A stretch of 64,000 bases of DNA from Geodermatophilus telluris (GTDB lineage: Bacteria; Actinomycetota; Actinomycetes; Mycobacteriales; Geodermatophilaceae), in the NCBI RefSeq assembly GCF_900102745.1, contig NZ_FMZF01000002.1, positions 1 to 64,000 of the forward strand. Reading direction: 5' to 3'. Below, in pieces: positions 1 through 9,445 of the stretch. The translations under genes were made by a program, and so were the position numbers. The first letter of the stretch is position 1. Every line of letters begins with the position of its first letter. Under the pieces are notes generated by a model that had not been told where the DNA came from, searched no databases, and saw nothing but the letters and a program-made list of their open reading frames with translations.

Positions 1-65
1 CCGGAAGTGGAAGCACCGCGAGGTGTGGAGCTGACCGGTACTAACAGGCCGAGGGCTTGACCACA
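1..65 (+). rRNA. 23S ribosomal RNA, 3' end (partial)
   Basis: The window opens inside the last bases of a 23S rRNA. The segment GACCGGTACTAACAGGCCGA at about 33-52 is the conserved 3'-terminal helix region, and it is followed about 120 bases later by 5S rRNA. The exact 3' end is approximate. Confidence 0.9.
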
Positions 66-183
66 CATCCCCACCCGTCAAGCAACCAAGAAGAAGTCTC
101 GCGTCCACTGTGCGGTTCTGAACGCACCCAACCCACCCTCCGAGCAGGCCTCGGCGGGGCCGGTGTGGGTACATGTTCACAGT

Positions 184-300
184 GTTACGGCGGTCATGGC
201 GAGAGGGAAACGCCCGGTCCCATTCCGAACCCGGAAGCTAAGCCTCTCAGCGCCGATGGTACTGCCCCGGGAACGGGGTGGGAGAGTAGGACACCGCCGG
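184..300 (+). rRNA. 5S ribosomal RNA
   Basis: About 117 nt with the standard 5S layout. GTTACGGCGGTCATGGCG opens the molecule, CCCATTCCGAACCCGGAAGC is the conserved loop B/C region, and GGGAGAGTAGGACACCGCCG closes it by pairing with the 5' end. It lies downstream of the 23S tail on the same strand, as expected for an rRNA operon. Confidence 0.96.
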
Positions 301-312
301 ACAACCATTTCC

Positions 313-346
313 GGAAGGGCCTCCACCACACGGTGGAGGCCCTTCC
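313..346 (+). terminator. rRNA operon terminator hairpin
   Basis: A perfect 15-bp stem (313-327 paired with 332-346) with a 4-base loop starts 13 bases after the 5S rRNA. The downstream tract GCATTCCTCC is not a clean U-run, as is usual for high-GC actinobacterial terminators. Confidence 0.85.
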
Positions 347-391
347 GCATTCCTCCACCCCGTGCACTGTCCCGGGTGACGGCCGCGTCGC

Positions 392-397
392 TACGGT
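392..397 (+). promoter_or_regulatory. -10-like hexamer of a leaderless promoter
   Basis: TACGGT lies 6 bases before the GTG start at 404 and there is no Shine-Dalgarno sequence. The same geometry recurs before many genes in this window, so the transcript probably begins at the start codon. Confidence 0.5.
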
Positions 398-403
398 GAC
401 GCC

Positions 404-1534
404 GTGGACGACGCCGTCAGGCCCTTCACCGTCGACGTGCCGCAGGACGACATCGCGGACCTGCGACGCCGGCTGCGTGCCGCGCGCTGGCCGGAGCCGG
501 CGACCGTCGACGACTGGTCGCAGGGCGTCCCGGTGGCCTGGCTGCGCGAGGTCTGCCGCTACTGGGCGGAGGACTACGACTGGACCGTCGTCCAGTCCCG
601 GCTGAACGCGGTGCCGCAGGCGACCACGGTGGTCGACGGCCTGTCCGTCCACTTCCTGCACGTGCGGTCCCCGCACGAGGGCGCGCTGCCGCTGGTGCTG
701 ACCCACGGCTGGCCGGGTTCGGTCCTCGAGTTCCTCGACGTCCTGGGGCCGCTCACCGACCCCGAGGACCCCCGCGACGCCTTCTCCGTCGTCGTCCCGT
801 CGCTGCCCGGTTACGGGTGGAGCGGGAAGCCGACCACCCCGGGCTGGGGGCCGGCGCGCACCGCCGACGCCTGGGCCGAGCTCATGAGCCGGCTCGGGTA
901 CGAGCGATTCGGCGCGCAGGGCGGGGACATCGGCTCCTTCGTGTCGGCCAACCTGGGTGCCCGCCACCCCGACCGGCTCGTCGGCGTGCACCTCAACATG
1001 GTGGTGACCGGCCCCCCGGAGGGGCAGACGCAGTTCGACGAGCGCGAGCAGCACGCGCTGGACCGGCTGCGCACCTTCCGTACCGAGGGCTCCTCCTACA
1101 GCCAGCAGCACCGGACCCGGCCGCAGACCCTCGGCTACGGGCTCACCGACTCGCCGGTCGGTCAGGCCGCCTGGATCCTCGAGAAGTTCGCCGCCTGGAC
1201 CGACTGCGACGGGGACCCGGTGACCGCCCTCGGCATCGACCGCCTGCTCGACGACGTCTCCGTCTACTGGTTCACGCGGACGGCGACGTCGTCGGCGCGG
1301 ATGTACTGGGAGATGGCGCGGGCACCGCAGGAGCGCGAGCCGCAGGTCGGGGTGCCGACGGGTGTCTCGATGTTCCCGCACGAGATCTTCCAGCCGCCCC
1401 GCGCCTGGGTGCAGCGCCAGCTCACCGACCTGCGCGCTTGGCGCGAACACGACAGCGGCGGTCACTTCGCCGCCCTGGAGCGCCCGGCGGAGCTGGTGGC
1501 CGACGTCCGGGAGTTCTTCCGGCCGCTCCGGTAA
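404..1534 (+). CDS. epoxide hydrolase, EHN-domain alpha/beta hydrolase
   Basis: 376 aa. The N-terminal about 110 residues look like the EHN domain found before the alpha/beta-hydrolase fold in microsomal-type epoxide hydrolases. HGWPGS (about residue 100) is the oxyanion-hole motif. GGDIGS (about 175) carries the nucleophilic Asp, and GGHFAALERP near the C-terminus carries the catalytic His. The enzyme would hydrolyse an epoxide to a diol through an ester intermediate; the substrate cannot be told from sequence. The GTG start is chosen because it follows a leaderless -10 and gives a full EHN domain. It is a single gene between the rRNA terminator and the urease operon. Confidence 0.85.
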   Translation: MDDAVRPFTVDVPQDDIADLRRRLRAARWPEPATVDDWSQGVPVAWLREVCRYWAEDYDWTVVQSRLNAVPQATTVVDGLSVHFLHVRSPHEGALPLVLTHGWPGSVLEFLDVLGPLTDPEDPRDAFSVVVPSLPGYGWSGKPTTPGWGPARTADAWAELMSRLGYERFGAQGGDIGSFVSANLGARHPDRLVGVHLNMVVTGPPEGQTQFDEREQHALDRLRTFRTEGSSYSQQHRTRPQTLGYGLTDSPVGQAAWILEKFAAWTDCDGDPVTALGIDRLLDDVSVYWFTRTATSSARMYWEMARAPQEREPQVGVPTGVSMFPHEIFQPPRAWVQRQLTDLRAWREHDSGGHFAALERPAELVADVREFFRPLR

Positions 1535-1592
1535 CCGCCGTGACACATCCGGCGCATAGCGTCGGGCTCCGCTGACCCCCGGAGGACCACGC

Positions 1593-1895
1593 GTGCACCT
1601 CTCCCCGCACGAGCAGGAACGGCTGCTGCTGTCCTACGCCGCCGAGCTGGCACGACGACGGCGCGCGCGGGGACTGCGGCTGAACCTGCCCGAGGCGACG
1701 GCGATCGTCACCGACCACGTGCTCGAGGGCGCCCGCGACGGCGTGCTGGTCGCCGAGCTCATGCAGTCCGGGCGCACGGTGCTCACCCGCGACGACGTGA
1801 TGGACGGCGTCCCCGAGCTGCTGGAGGAGGTGCAGGTGGAGGCGACCTTCCCCGACGGGACCAAGCTCGTGACCGTCCACCAACCGATCCCGTGA
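1593..1895 (+). CDS. ureA: urease subunit gamma
   Basis: 100 aa, the normal length for a free-standing gamma subunit. The protein begins [13 protein letters not shown] and contains [21 protein letters not shown] and the conserved C-terminal [18 protein letters not shown]. It is a structural subunit of the nickel urease that splits urea into ammonia and carbamate. The GTG start is preceded by GGAGGA. The stop overlaps the ureB start by 4 bases, so translation is coupled. It is first gene of ureABCFGD-allB. Confidence 0.97.
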   Translation: MHLSPHEQERLLLSYAAELARRRRARGLRLNLPEATAIVTDHVLEGARDGVLVAELMQSGRTVLTRDDVMDGVPELLEEVQVEATFPDGTKLVTVHQPIP

Positions 1896-2194
1896 TCCCC
1901 GGCGAGGTGATCCCCGCGGAGGGGACGATCGAGACCCGGGAGGGCGTGCCGCGGGCCGAGCTCGAGGTGACCAACACCGGCGACCGGCCGGTGCAGGTGG
2001 GCTCGCACGTCCACTTCGCGCAGACCAACCGGGCGCTGGCCTTCGACCGGGCGGCCGCCCGCGGGCACCGGCTCGACGTCGCCGCCGGGACCGCCGTCCG
2101 CTTCGAGCCCGGCATCACCCGCACGGTGATGCTCGTGCCGCTGGCCGGCGCCCGCGTCGTCCCGGGCCTCACCGCCGAAGGAGGCCTGCGCTAG
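1892..2194 (+). CDS. ureB: urease subunit beta
   Basis: 100 aa, beginning [11 protein letters not shown], with the family motif [17 protein letters not shown] and C-terminal [12 protein letters not shown]. This is the beta structural subunit of the urease (alpha-beta-gamma)3 complex. It overlaps ureA by 4 bases and its stop shares one base with the ureC start, so the three structural subunits are made in one coupled run. Confidence 0.97.
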   Translation: MIPGEVIPAEGTIETREGVPRAELEVTNTGDRPVQVGSHVHFAQTNRALAFDRAAARGHRLDVAAGTAVRFEPGITRTVMLVPLAGARVVPGLTAEGGLR

Positions 2195-3915
2195 TGGTGC
2201 AGCTGTCCCGCGAGCGCTACGCCCAGCTGTACGGCCCCACCACCGGCGACCGGGTCCGGCTGGCCGACACCGACCTGCTGATCGAGGTCGAGGAGGACCG
2301 CTGCGGCGGCCCCGGCCGGGCCGGCGAGGAGGCGGTGTTCGGCGGCGGCAAGGTGATCCGCGAGTCGATGGGCCAGGGGCGCGCCACCCGCGCCCAGGGC
2401 GCGCCCGACCTGGTGATCACCGGCGCGGTCGTCCTGGACCACTGGGGCGTCGTCAAGGCCGACGTCGGCGTCCGCGACGGGCGGATCGTGGCGCTGGGCA
2501 AGGCCGGCAACCCCGACACGATGGACGGCGTCCACCCCGACCTGGTGATCGGCCCGGGCACCGAGGTGATGGCCGGCAACGGCAGGATCCTCACCGCCGG
2601 CGGCATCGACTGCCACGTCCACCTCATCTGCCCGCAGATCGTCCCCACGGCGCTCGGCTCCGGGGTCACCACCCTCATCGGCGGCGGCACCGGCCCGGCG
2701 GAGGGCTCGAAGGCCACCACGATCACCCCGGGCGACTGGTACCTGGCCCGCGTGCTCGAGGCCATGGACGCGTTCCCGGTGAACGTCGCGCTGCTGGGCA
2801 AGGGCAACACCGTCTCGCAGGAGTCGATGGAGGAGCAGCTCCGCGGCGGGGCGAGCGGCTTCAAGCTGCACGAGGACTGGGGCTCGACGCCCGCGGCGAT
2901 CGACGTCTGTCTCACGGTCGCCGGGCGGCACGGGGTCCCGGTGGCCCTGCACTCGGACACCCTCAACGAGACCGGCTTCGTCGAGGACACCCTCGCCGCC
3001 ATCGCCGGGCGGAGCATCCACGCGTACCACACCGAGGGCGCCGGGGGCGGTCACGCGCCGGACATCATCACCGTCGCCGGGCACCCGAACGTGCTCCCCA
3101 GCAGCACGAACCCGACCCGCCCGCACACGGTGAACACCCTCGACGAGCACCTCGACATGCTGGTGGTCTGCCACCACCTGGATTCTTCGGTGCCGGAGGA
3201 CCTGGCCTTCGCGGAGAGCCGGATCCGGCCGACGACGATCGCCGCCGAGGACCTGCTGCACGACCTCGGCGCCATCTCGATGATCGGCTCCGACGCCCAG
3301 GCGATGGGCCGGGTGGGCGAGGTCGTGCTGCGCACCTGGCAGACGGCGCACGTGATGAAGGGCAAGCGCGGGTCCCTGGCCGGCGACGGCGCCGCGGACA
3401 ACCTGCGCGCCCGCCGCTACGTCGCCAAGTACACGATCTGCCCGGCGGTGGCGCACGGCATCGACGCCGAGGTGGGCTCGGTGGAGCCGGGCAAGCTCGC
3501 CGACCTGGTGCTGTGGGACCCGCGGTTCTTCGGCGTCCGCCCGCACGCGGTGCTCAAGGGCGGCATGGTCGCGTGGGCGCAGATGGGCGACGCGAACGCC
3601 TCCATCCCGACGCCGCAGCCGGTGCTGCCGCGGCCGATGTTCGGCGCGTACGGGAAGGTGCCGGCGCGGACGTCGCTGCACTTCGTCGCGCCCGCCGCGC
3701 TGGAGGCGGGACTCGCGGACCGCCTCGCCGTCGACCGGCGGCTGGCCGCGGTCACCGACACCACCCGGTTGACCAAGGCCGACCTGCCGGAGAACACCGC
3801 GCTGCCGGAGATCCGCGTCGACCCGGACACCTTCACGGTGACCGTGGACGGCGAGGTGTGGGAGCCCGAGCCCGTGCGCGAGCTGCCGATGGCGCAGCGG
3901 TACTTCCTGTTCTGA
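2194..3915 (+). CDS. ureC: urease subunit alpha (catalytic)
   Basis: 573 aa, full length. The nickel centre is visible: HVH in [13 protein letters not shown] (about residue 140), the Lys to be carbamylated in [11 protein letters not shown] (about 225), and further His ligands in [10 protein letters not shown] and [12 protein letters not shown]. The active-site flap Cys/His occur in [17 protein letters not shown] (about 325), and [13 protein letters not shown] follows. It catalyses urea hydrolysis in the cytoplasm. The GTG start overlaps the ureB stop. With allantoinase and allantoicase nearby, the urea source is probably purine or allantoin breakdown. Confidence 0.98.
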   Translation: MVQLSRERYAQLYGPTTGDRVRLADTDLLIEVEEDRCGGPGRAGEEAVFGGGKVIRESMGQGRATRAQGAPDLVITGAVVLDHWGVVKADVGVRDGRIVALGKAGNPDTMDGVHPDLVIGPGTEVMAGNGRILTAGGIDCHVHLICPQIVPTALGSGVTTLIGGGTGPAEGSKATTITPGDWYLARVLEAMDAFPVNVALLGKGNTVSQESMEEQLRGGASGFKLHEDWGSTPAAIDVCLTVAGRHGVPVALHSDTLNETGFVEDTLAAIAGRSIHAYHTEGAGGGHAPDIITVAGHPNVLPSSTNPTRPHTVNTLDEHLDMLVVCHHLDSSVPEDLAFAESRIRPTTIAAEDLLHDLGAISMIGSDAQAMGRVGEVVLRTWQTAHVMKGKRGSLAGDGAADNLRARRYVAKYTICPAVAHGIDAEVGSVEPGKLADLVLWDPRFFGVRPHAVLKGGMVAWAQMGDANASIPTPQPVLPRPMFGAYGKVPARTSLHFVAPAALEAGLADRLAVDRRLAAVTDTTRLTKADLPENTALPEIRVDPDTFTVTVDGEVWEPEPVRELPMAQRYFLF

Positions 3916-4649
3916 TGACGGCCTCCCTGCTGACGCTGGCCGACTCGCGGCTCCCCGCGGGTGGGCACGCGCACTCCGGCGGGGTGGAGCAGGCGGTCGC
4001 GGCCGGGCTCGTGCGCGACCCGGCGTCCCTGGCGGCCTTCCTGCTCCGCCGGCTGCAGACCGCCGGTGCCGTGGCGGCCGGGCTCGCGGCGGCCGCGACG
4101 ACACTGTCGTCCTCCGGACGACACCGCGGCCAGGTGCCGTCCCCGGTGGCGCCGAGCCCGACCAGCCCCTCCTCGGAGGAGCCTCCGGCCCCGTCCTCGT
4201 CGGGACTCGTCGCTGCGCTCCTGGCACTGGACGCGGAGGCCGACGCGCGGACGCCGTCGCCGGCGCTGCGGGCCGCGTCCCGGCAGCAGGGGCGCGGGCT
4301 GGTGCGGGTGGGCCGCCGCGCCTGGCCCTCGCCGCCGTGGGACGCGCTGCCGGCCGCACCGCACCACCCGGTCGCGCTCGGTGTCGCCGCGGCCGCCGGT
4401 GGGCTGACGCCCCGCGACGCCGCCGCAGCCGCGGCCTACCTGTCGGTCAGCGGCCCGGCGACGGCGGCGCAGCGGCTGCTCGCGATGGACCCGCTCACCG
4501 TCGCCGCCGTCACCGCGCGGCTGGCCCCGGAGATCGACGCCGTCGCCGACGCGGCGGTCCGGGAGGGGCTGCCCGCCGACACCGACCCGCTCCTCGACCT
4601 GCTCGCCGAGGTGCACGTCGTACGGAAGGGCAGGTTCTTCGCGTCATGA
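3915..4649 (+). CDS. ureF: urease accessory protein UreF
   Basis: 244 aa. The N-terminal LLTLADSRLPAGGHAHSGG is the UreF signature, and the C-terminal about 110 residues are the typical all-helical, Ala-rich half. UreF works with UreD and UreG to gate GTP hydrolysis during nickel loading. The ATG shares one base with the ureC stop. Residues about 64-96 are a low-complexity Ser/Pro/Glu stretch inserted in the helical core, absent from the textbook UreF. Whether it is a species-specific loop or expanded sequence cannot be settled here. Confidence 0.93.
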   Translation: MTASLLTLADSRLPAGGHAHSGGVEQAVAAGLVRDPASLAAFLLRRLQTAGAVAAGLAAAATTLSSSGRHRGQVPSPVAPSPTSPSSEEPPAPSSSGLVAALLALDAEADARTPSPALRAASRQQGRGLVRVGRRAWPSPPWDALPAAPHHPVALGVAAAAGGLTPRDAAAAAAYLSVSGPATAAQRLLAMDPLTVAAVTARLAPEIDAVADAAVREGLPADTDPLLDLLAEVHVVRKGRFFAS

Positions 4650-4667
4650 CCACCACCGGGAGCGCAC

Positions 4668-5336
4668 GTGCCACCTGACCACGACCTGCAGGACTACGTC
4701 GACGCGGAGGCCCCGCACCGGCACGGCGGGCCGCTGCGCGTCGGCCTGGGCGGCCCGGTCGGCTCGGGCAAGACCGCGCTGGCCGCGGCGTTGTGCCGCA
4801 CGCTGGGCGGCGAGTACGACCTCGCCGTCGTCACCAACGACATCTACACGACCGAGGACGCCGACTTCCTGCGCCGCCACGCCGTCCTCCCCGACGACCG
4901 GATCGAGGCGGTGCAGACCGGCTGCTGCCCGCACACCGCCATCCGCGACGACATCACCGCCAACCTCGACGCCGTCGAGCTGCTCGAGGCCCGCCACCCC
5001 GGGCTGGAGCTGGTGCTCGTCGAGTCCGGGGGCGACAACCTGACGGCGAGCTTCAGCTACGGGCTGGTCGACGTGCAGGTGTTCGTCGTCGACGTCGCCG
5101 GCGGGGACAAGGTGCCGCGCAAGGGCGGGCCCGGGGTCACCGCGAGCGACCTGCTGGTGGTGAACAAGACCGACCTCGCGCCGCTGGTGGGCGCCGACCT
5201 CGACGTCATGCGGCGCGACTCGGCCCTCGTCCGGGGGGACAAGCCGACTCTGTTGATCTCGCTGCGCGAGGACCCGGCCGCCACCGAGGTGGCCGCGTGG
5301 GTGCGCGAACGGATCAGGGTGCGCGCGGCCGCGTGA
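4668..5336 (+). CDS. ureG: urease accessory GTPase UreG
   Basis: 222 aa SIMIBI GTPase. The P-loop is GPVGSGKT (about residue 28), the CPH metal-binding motif lies in [10 protein letters not shown], followed by [14 protein letters not shown], and the base-recognition motif is NKTD. It delivers nickel to apo-urease using GTP. The GTG start is preceded by GGGAG and lies 18 bases after the ureF stop. No ureE is present in the operon and the N-terminus has only a few His residues, so nickel donation to UreG must come from elsewhere. Confidence 0.97.
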   Translation: MPPDHDLQDYVDAEAPHRHGGPLRVGLGGPVGSGKTALAAALCRTLGGEYDLAVVTNDIYTTEDADFLRRHAVLPDDRIEAVQTGCCPHTAIRDDITANLDAVELLEARHPGLELVLVESGGDNLTASFSYGLVDVQVFVVDVAGGDKVPRKGGPGVTASDLLVVNKTDLAPLVGADLDVMRRDSALVRGDKPTLLISLREDPAATEVAAWVRERIRVRAAA

Positions 5337-6016
5337 TCACCCGGGTCGAGGTCGTCGCGCGGCGGGGGCCCGGCGGGCGCACCGTGCTGCCGGTGGTCCG
5401 CAGCTGCGGGCAGCTGGCGGTGCGCCGGACCGGTCCGTCCACGGTCCACCTGGTGGCGACGGCGTTCGGCCCGCTCGGTGGCGACGACGCCGAGATCCGG
5501 CTGGTGGTCGAGGAGGGCGCCACGCTGGCGGTCCGCACGGTCGCGGCCGCCATCGCGCTGCCCGACCGCGCCGGCGACCGGCCCTCGGCGCAACGGGTGG
5601 TCGCCGAGGTGGCCGGGGAGCTCGACCTGCGGCCGGAGCCCACCGTGGTGACCGCCCGCGCCGACCACCGGGCCTCGGTGACGGCCACGCTGGCGCCCGG
5701 CGCCGTCCTCACCGCCACCGAGCAGGTGCTGCTCGGCCGCACCGGCGAGGAGCCCGGCCGGTGGACCGGCACGACGCGCGTGGTCGTCGGCGGGCGACCG
5801 CTGCTGCACACGACCGTCGGCCTGGGGCCGGGGGCGCCGGCCTGGCTGCCGCCGGTCGCGCCGCGCGCCTGGGCGTCCACCGTGCACGTGGGGCAGGCTG
5901 CCGGGGTGCGCACCGCCGAGGACGCCGTCCGCCTGCCGCTGGAGAACGGCTGGGTGGCCACCGCGTGGGGCGCCGAGCTGCACACCGTGGTGCGCGCGGT
6001 GGAGGCGGTCGCGTGA
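5333..6016 (+). CDS. ureD: urease accessory protein UreD (UreH)
   Basis: 227 aa, encoded from a GTG that overlaps the ureG stop (GTGA). The sequence runs [19 protein letters not shown], then [31 protein letters not shown] and [17 protein letters not shown], the divergent but recognisable UreD beta-helix pattern. It is the scaffold that binds urease and forms the nickel tunnel with UreF. The assignment rests on these motifs and on the fixed actinobacterial order ureABCFGD. Its stop overlaps the allantoinase start. Confidence 0.9.
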   Translation: MITRVEVVARRGPGGRTVLPVVRSCGQLAVRRTGPSTVHLVATAFGPLGGDDAEIRLVVEEGATLAVRTVAAAIALPDRAGDRPSAQRVVAEVAGELDLRPEPTVVTARADHRASVTATLAPGAVLTATEQVLLGRTGEEPGRWTGTTRVVVGGRPLLHTTVGLGPGAPAWLPPVAPRAWASTVHVGQAAGVRTAEDAVRLPLENGWVATAWGAELHTVVRAVEAVA

Positions 6017-7326
6017 GCCTCGTCGTCCGGGCGCGGCGGGTGGTGCTGCCCGACGGGGAGCGGGCCGCCGCCGTGCACACCGACGGAGGCGTGGTCACCG
6101 CGGTCACCGGCTTCGACGACGTCCCGGCCGGCGCGGTCACGCTGGCCGACGACGAGGTGCTGCTGCCGGGGCTGGTCGACAGCCACGTGCACGTCAACGA
6201 GCCGGGCCGCACGGAGTGGGAGGGGTTCGCCACCGCCACCCGCGCCGCGGCCGCCGGCGGGATCACCACGATCGTGGACATGCCGCTGAACTCCGTGCCG
6301 GCCACTACCACGCTCGAGGCGCTGCGGGCCAAGCGGGCGGTCGCGGCCGGGCAGGTCGCCGTCGACGTGGCGTTCTGGGGCGGCGCGGTACCGGGCAACG
6401 CCGGCGAGCTGCGGGGCATGCACGAGGCCGGCGTCGTCGGGTTCAAGTGCTTCCTGCTCGACTCCGGCGTCCCGGAGTTCCCGCCGCTGGACGACGCCGG
6501 GCTGCGCGCCGCGCTCGCCGAGCTCGCGGCGTTCGACGGGCTGCTGATCGCGCACGCCGAGGACGCCACGGTGATCGACGCGGCGCCGGAGCCCGCGGGG
6601 GCCAGCTACGCGGCCTTCCTCGCCTCCCGGCCGCCCGCGGCGGAGGAGACGGCGATCGGCCGGCTGGTCGCGGCCACGCGGGACACCGGCGCGCGCAGCC
6701 ACGTCGTCCACCTGGCCGACGGCGACGCGCTGCCGCTGCTGCGCGCCGCCCGGGCGTCCGGGGTGCGGGTCACCGCGGAGACCTGCCCGCACTACCTGAC
6801 CTTCGCCGCCGAGGACGTCCCCGACGGCGACACCGCGTACAAGTGCTGCCCGCCGATCCGCGAGGCGGCGCACCGGGAGGCGCTGTGGGCCGCGCTGACG
6901 GCCGGCGACGTCGACCTGGTGGTCAGCGACCACTCGCCGTGCACGCCCGAGCTCAAGCGGCCCGACGTCGGCGACTTCGGGCTGGCGTGGGGCGGCATCG
7001 CGGGCCTGCAGGTGACGCTGCCCGCGGTGTGGACCGGGGCACGGGCGCGGGGGATCGGGCTGGCCGAGGTGGTGCGCTGGACGGCGGCGGCGCCGGCGCG
7101 GCTGGCGGGGCTCCGGGACAAGGGCGTGATCGCGGTGGGGAAGGACGCCGACCTGGTCGCGTTCGCGCCCGACGAGCGGTTCACGGTCGGCCGGCTCGAG
7201 CACCGCAACCCGGGAACGCCCTACGCGGGGCGGGAGCTCACCGGCGTCGTCCGGCGGACCTGGCTGCGCGGGCGGGAGGCCGACGGCAGCCCCCTCGGCC
7301 GGCTGCTGCGCCGAGGGGGCCGCTGA
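6013..7326 (+). CDS. allB: allantoinase
   Basis: 437 aa cyclic amidohydrolase. [20 protein letters not shown] gives the first metal-binding Hx[13 protein letters not shown] the carboxylated Lys, AETCPHYL and VVSDHSPC the remaining metal ligands. The CFLLDSG context favours allantoinase over dihydropyrimidinase or dihydroorotase. It opens allantoin to allantoate. The GTG start overlaps the ureD stop by 4 bases, so the enzyme is co-translated with the urease that consumes the urea released downstream. Allantoicase follows 300 bases later. Confidence 0.93.
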   Translation: MSLVVRARRVVLPDGERAAAVHTDGGVVTAVTGFDDVPAGAVTLADDEVLLPGLVDSHVHVNEPGRTEWEGFATATRAAAAGGITTIVDMPLNSVPATTTLEALRAKRAVAAGQVAVDVAFWGGAVPGNAGELRGMHEAGVVGFKCFLLDSGVPEFPPLDDAGLRAALAELAAFDGLLIAHAEDATVIDAAPEPAGASYAAFLASRPPAAEETAIGRLVAATRDTGARSHVVHLADGDALPLLRAARASGVRVTAETCPHYLTFAAEDVPDGDTAYKCCPPIREAAHREALWAALTAGDVDLVVSDHSPCTPELKRPDVGDFGLAWGGIAGLQVTLPAVWTGARARGIGLAEVVRWTAAAPARLAGLRDKGVIAVGKDADLVAFAPDERFTVGRLEHRNPGTPYAGRELTGVVRRTWLRGREADGSPLGRLLRRGGR

Positions 7327-7329
7327 CGG

Positions 7330-7485
7330 TCAGGAGTCCCGCTCCTCCTCGGCGGCCTGGTCCATGACCTTCGGGTCGTCGGTGGAGCCGCCGGCGGGAT
7401 CGGCGTTGCCCAGCGCGGTCTCGGCGGGCATCTGCTGCACGTGCTGGCGGGCGCGCTCCCGCAGGTCGTCGGTCGGCTCGGACAC
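7330..7485 (-). CDS. small hydrophilic protein, function unknown (51 aa)
   Basis: 51 residues, opening MSEPTDDLRERARQHVQQMP and ending AAEEERDS. It is acidic, with no membrane segment or Cys pair. The GTG start has a clear GAGGAGGA ribosome site 4 bases upstream, which is the main reason to call it. It lies antisense between allantoinase and allantoicase. The family is not recognised. Confidence 0.6.
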   Translation of the reverse strand: MSEPTDDLRERARQHVQQMPAETALGNADPAGGSTDDPKVMDQAAEEERDS

Positions 7486-7629
7486 GGGTCCTCCTCGGGG
7501 TGGGCGTGAGACGCGGGACCCCTACCCCGGGCGTGCGACAGTGACCCCCGCGACCGAGCTCGCGAGGTCGCGCACGGACACAGCAGCGCTGTCGGTCACG
7601 ACGCCGACGAGCGCCAGCGAGGAGGAGTC

Positions 7630-8625
7630 GTGAGCGACCCGTTCGACCTGCCCGACCTCGCCGTCCGCACGCAGGGCGGCGCCGTGGTGGCCGCCAACGA
7701 CGAGTTCTTCGCCGGCAAGGAGAACCTCGTGCTGCCCGGTCCGGCACGGGCCCGCGACGACTTCGGGGCGCGCGGCAAGGAGTACGACGGCTGGGAGACC
7801 CGCCGCCGCCGCGAGCCCGGGCACGACTGGGCGGTCGTGCGGCTCGGCATGCCGGGCGTGGTGCACGCCGTCGTCGTCGACACCGCGTTCTTCCTCGGCA
7901 ACTACCCGCCGCGAGCGTCGCTGGAGGGCGCCTCGGTGGAGGGGCACCCGCCGGCGTCCGCCCTGGCCGACGTCGACTGGGCGCCGCTGCTGCCGCTGTC
8001 GGACCTCGCGGGCGGCACGGCCAACCGGTTCACCGTCGAGCCGGGGCCGCGGGTCACCCACGTGCGGCTGTCCATCCACCCCGACGGCGGCGTCGCCCGG
8101 CTGCGGGTGCACGGCGAGGTCGTGCCCGACCCGCGGCTGCTCGACGCCGGCCCGTGCGACCTGGCCGCGCTGGAGAACGGCGGCCGGGTGACCGGGGTGA
8201 GCAACGCCTTCTACGGCAGCCCGCACCAGCTGATCGGCCGCGGCGAGGCCCGCTCGATGGGCGAGGGCTGGGAGAACGCCCGGCGCCGCGACGACGGCAA
8301 CGACTGGGTCGAGGTGACGCTGGGCTGCGAGGGCACGGTGACCCTCGCCGAGCTGGACACCTCGTGGTTCCTCGGCAACGCGCCCGGAGCGGCCTCGCTC
8401 ACCGGCACGACGGCGGACGGCACGGAGGTGGAGCTGCTGCCGGTGACGCCGCTGCAGCCCGACACCCGCCACCGGTTCCGGCTGCCCGGGGACGCCGCGG
8501 TGACCGCGGTGCGGGTGGACGTCCTCCCCGACGGCGGCATGGCCCGGCTGCGGCTGTGGGGCCGCCCGACCGAGGCCGGCCGGGCCGCCCTGCAGCAGCG
8601 GTGGGAGGCCACGGCGCGCGGGTAG
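7630..8625 (+). CDS. alc: allantoicase
   Basis: 331 aa, two tandem copies of the allantoicase jelly-roll repeat: about residues 15-160 (KEYDGWETRRRREPGHDWAV, VVVDTAFFLGNYPP) and 180-325 (GEGWENARRRDDGNDWVEV, AELDTSWFLGNAPG). The paired GWE..RRR..GHDW / GWENARRRDDGNDW motifs are diagnostic. It converts allantoate to ureidoglycolate plus urea, which feeds the urease. The GTG start has GAGGAGG just upstream. It is followed 9 bases later by an SDR. Confidence 0.93.
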   Translation: MSDPFDLPDLAVRTQGGAVVAANDEFFAGKENLVLPGPARARDDFGARGKEYDGWETRRRREPGHDWAVVRLGMPGVVHAVVVDTAFFLGNYPPRASLEGASVEGHPPASALADVDWAPLLPLSDLAGGTANRFTVEPGPRVTHVRLSIHPDGGVARLRVHGEVVPDPRLLDAGPCDLAALENGGRVTGVSNAFYGSPHQLIGRGEARSMGEGWENARRRDDGNDWVEVTLGCEGTVTLAELDTSWFLGNAPGAASLTGTTADGTEVELLPVTPLQPDTRHRFRLPGDAAVTAVRVDVLPDGGMARLRLWGRPTEAGRAALQQRWEATARG

Positions 8626-8634
8626 GGGCCGTCG

Positions 8635-9378
8635 GTGGCGACGATCGCGATCACAGGGTCCACCGACGGCATCGGCCGGGCGGCCGCACGGCAGCTGCTC
8701 GGCGACGGGCACACCGTCGTCCTGCACGCGCGCAGCGTGGTGCGGGGCGAGCCGGTCGCCGAGGAGCTGGGCCGGCTCGGCGACGTCCGGCTGGTCACCG
8801 GCGACCTGGCCGACCTCGACGAGGTGCGCGCCCTGGCCGACCGGCTCGGCGACGTGGACGCCCTCGTGCACAACGCCGGCGTGTGGCCGTCGGCGGGGGC
8901 GGCGCCCAGCGCGCAGGGCCACGAGATCGCGTTCGCCGTCAACGCGCTCGCCCCGCACCTGCTCACCGCGCTGGTGCACGAGCGGGTGCGTGGGCGGCTG
9001 GTGTTCCTCGGCAGCGGCATGGTCGGCTCCGGGCGCGTCGACCCGGACGACCTCGGCACGCCCCGCGAGCCGCGGCGCGCGTACGCCGACTCCAAGGCGC
9101 TCGACGTCGTCCTCTCGCTCGGCTGGGCCCGCCGCCTGCCCGCCCTGCGCGTGGGCGCCGTCGACCCGGGCTGGGTGCGCACCAAGCTGGCCTCCGCGGG
9201 CGCGCCCGGTGACGTCGAGGACGGCGGTGCGCGGGTGGCGCTGGCCGCGGCCGGGGACTGGCCGGGCGGCTACACGGCCGGCCGCCGCCCGGCGCGCACC
9301 CCGCGCGCGCTGGAGGACACCGGCCTGCAGGACCGGGTGCTCGCCGCGATGGACGAGCTCGCCGGGATCCGGGACTGA
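8635..9378 (+). CDS. short-chain dehydrogenase/reductase
   Basis: 247 aa Rossmann protein. The nucleotide-binding turn is TGSTDGIG at the N-terminus, NNAG is replaced by HNAG (about residue 82), and the catalytic pair is YADSK (about 145), followed by VDPGWVRTK. This is the atypical/retinol-dehydrogenase-like branch; the substrate is unknown. It is 9 bases downstream of allantoicase and probably co-transcribed, but no role in purine catabolism is established. Confidence 0.82.
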   Translation: MATIAITGSTDGIGRAAARQLLGDGHTVVLHARSVVRGEPVAEELGRLGDVRLVTGDLADLDEVRALADRLGDVDALVHNAGVWPSAGAAPSAQGHEIAFAVNALAPHLLTALVHERVRGRLVFLGSGMVGSGRVDPDDLGTPREPRRAYADSKALDVVLSLGWARRLPALRVGAVDPGWVRTKLASAGAPGDVEDGGARVALAAAGDWPGGYTAGRRPARTPRALEDTGLQDRVLAAMDELAGIRD

Positions 9379-9389
9379 GCGCTGTTCGG

Positions 9390-9438
9390 CCCCCTGCAGG
9401 GTCCCGCCGCGAGCCTGCGAGTGGCGGGGGGCAGGGGG
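9390..9438. terminator. bidirectional terminator between convergent genes
   Basis: CCCCCTGC (9390-9397) pairs with GCAGGGGG (9431-9438), and inner arms CCCGCC/GGCGGG extend the stem. The hairpin fills the 67-base gap between the SDR and the convergent xanthine dehydrogenase operon. Confidence 0.65.
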
Positions 9439-9445
9439 TCCTTCG

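Noticed and set aside
194-1546. Long antisense open frame over 5S rRNA and the epoxide hydrolase
   Set aside because: It runs through the 5S gene and terminator, is Arg/Gly/Pro-rich with no domain, and mirrors the codon bias of the forward gene.
2191-4359. 722-codon antisense frame over ureC and ureF
   Set aside because: It is an antisense artefact of GC-rich third positions; the forward frame has full urease motifs.
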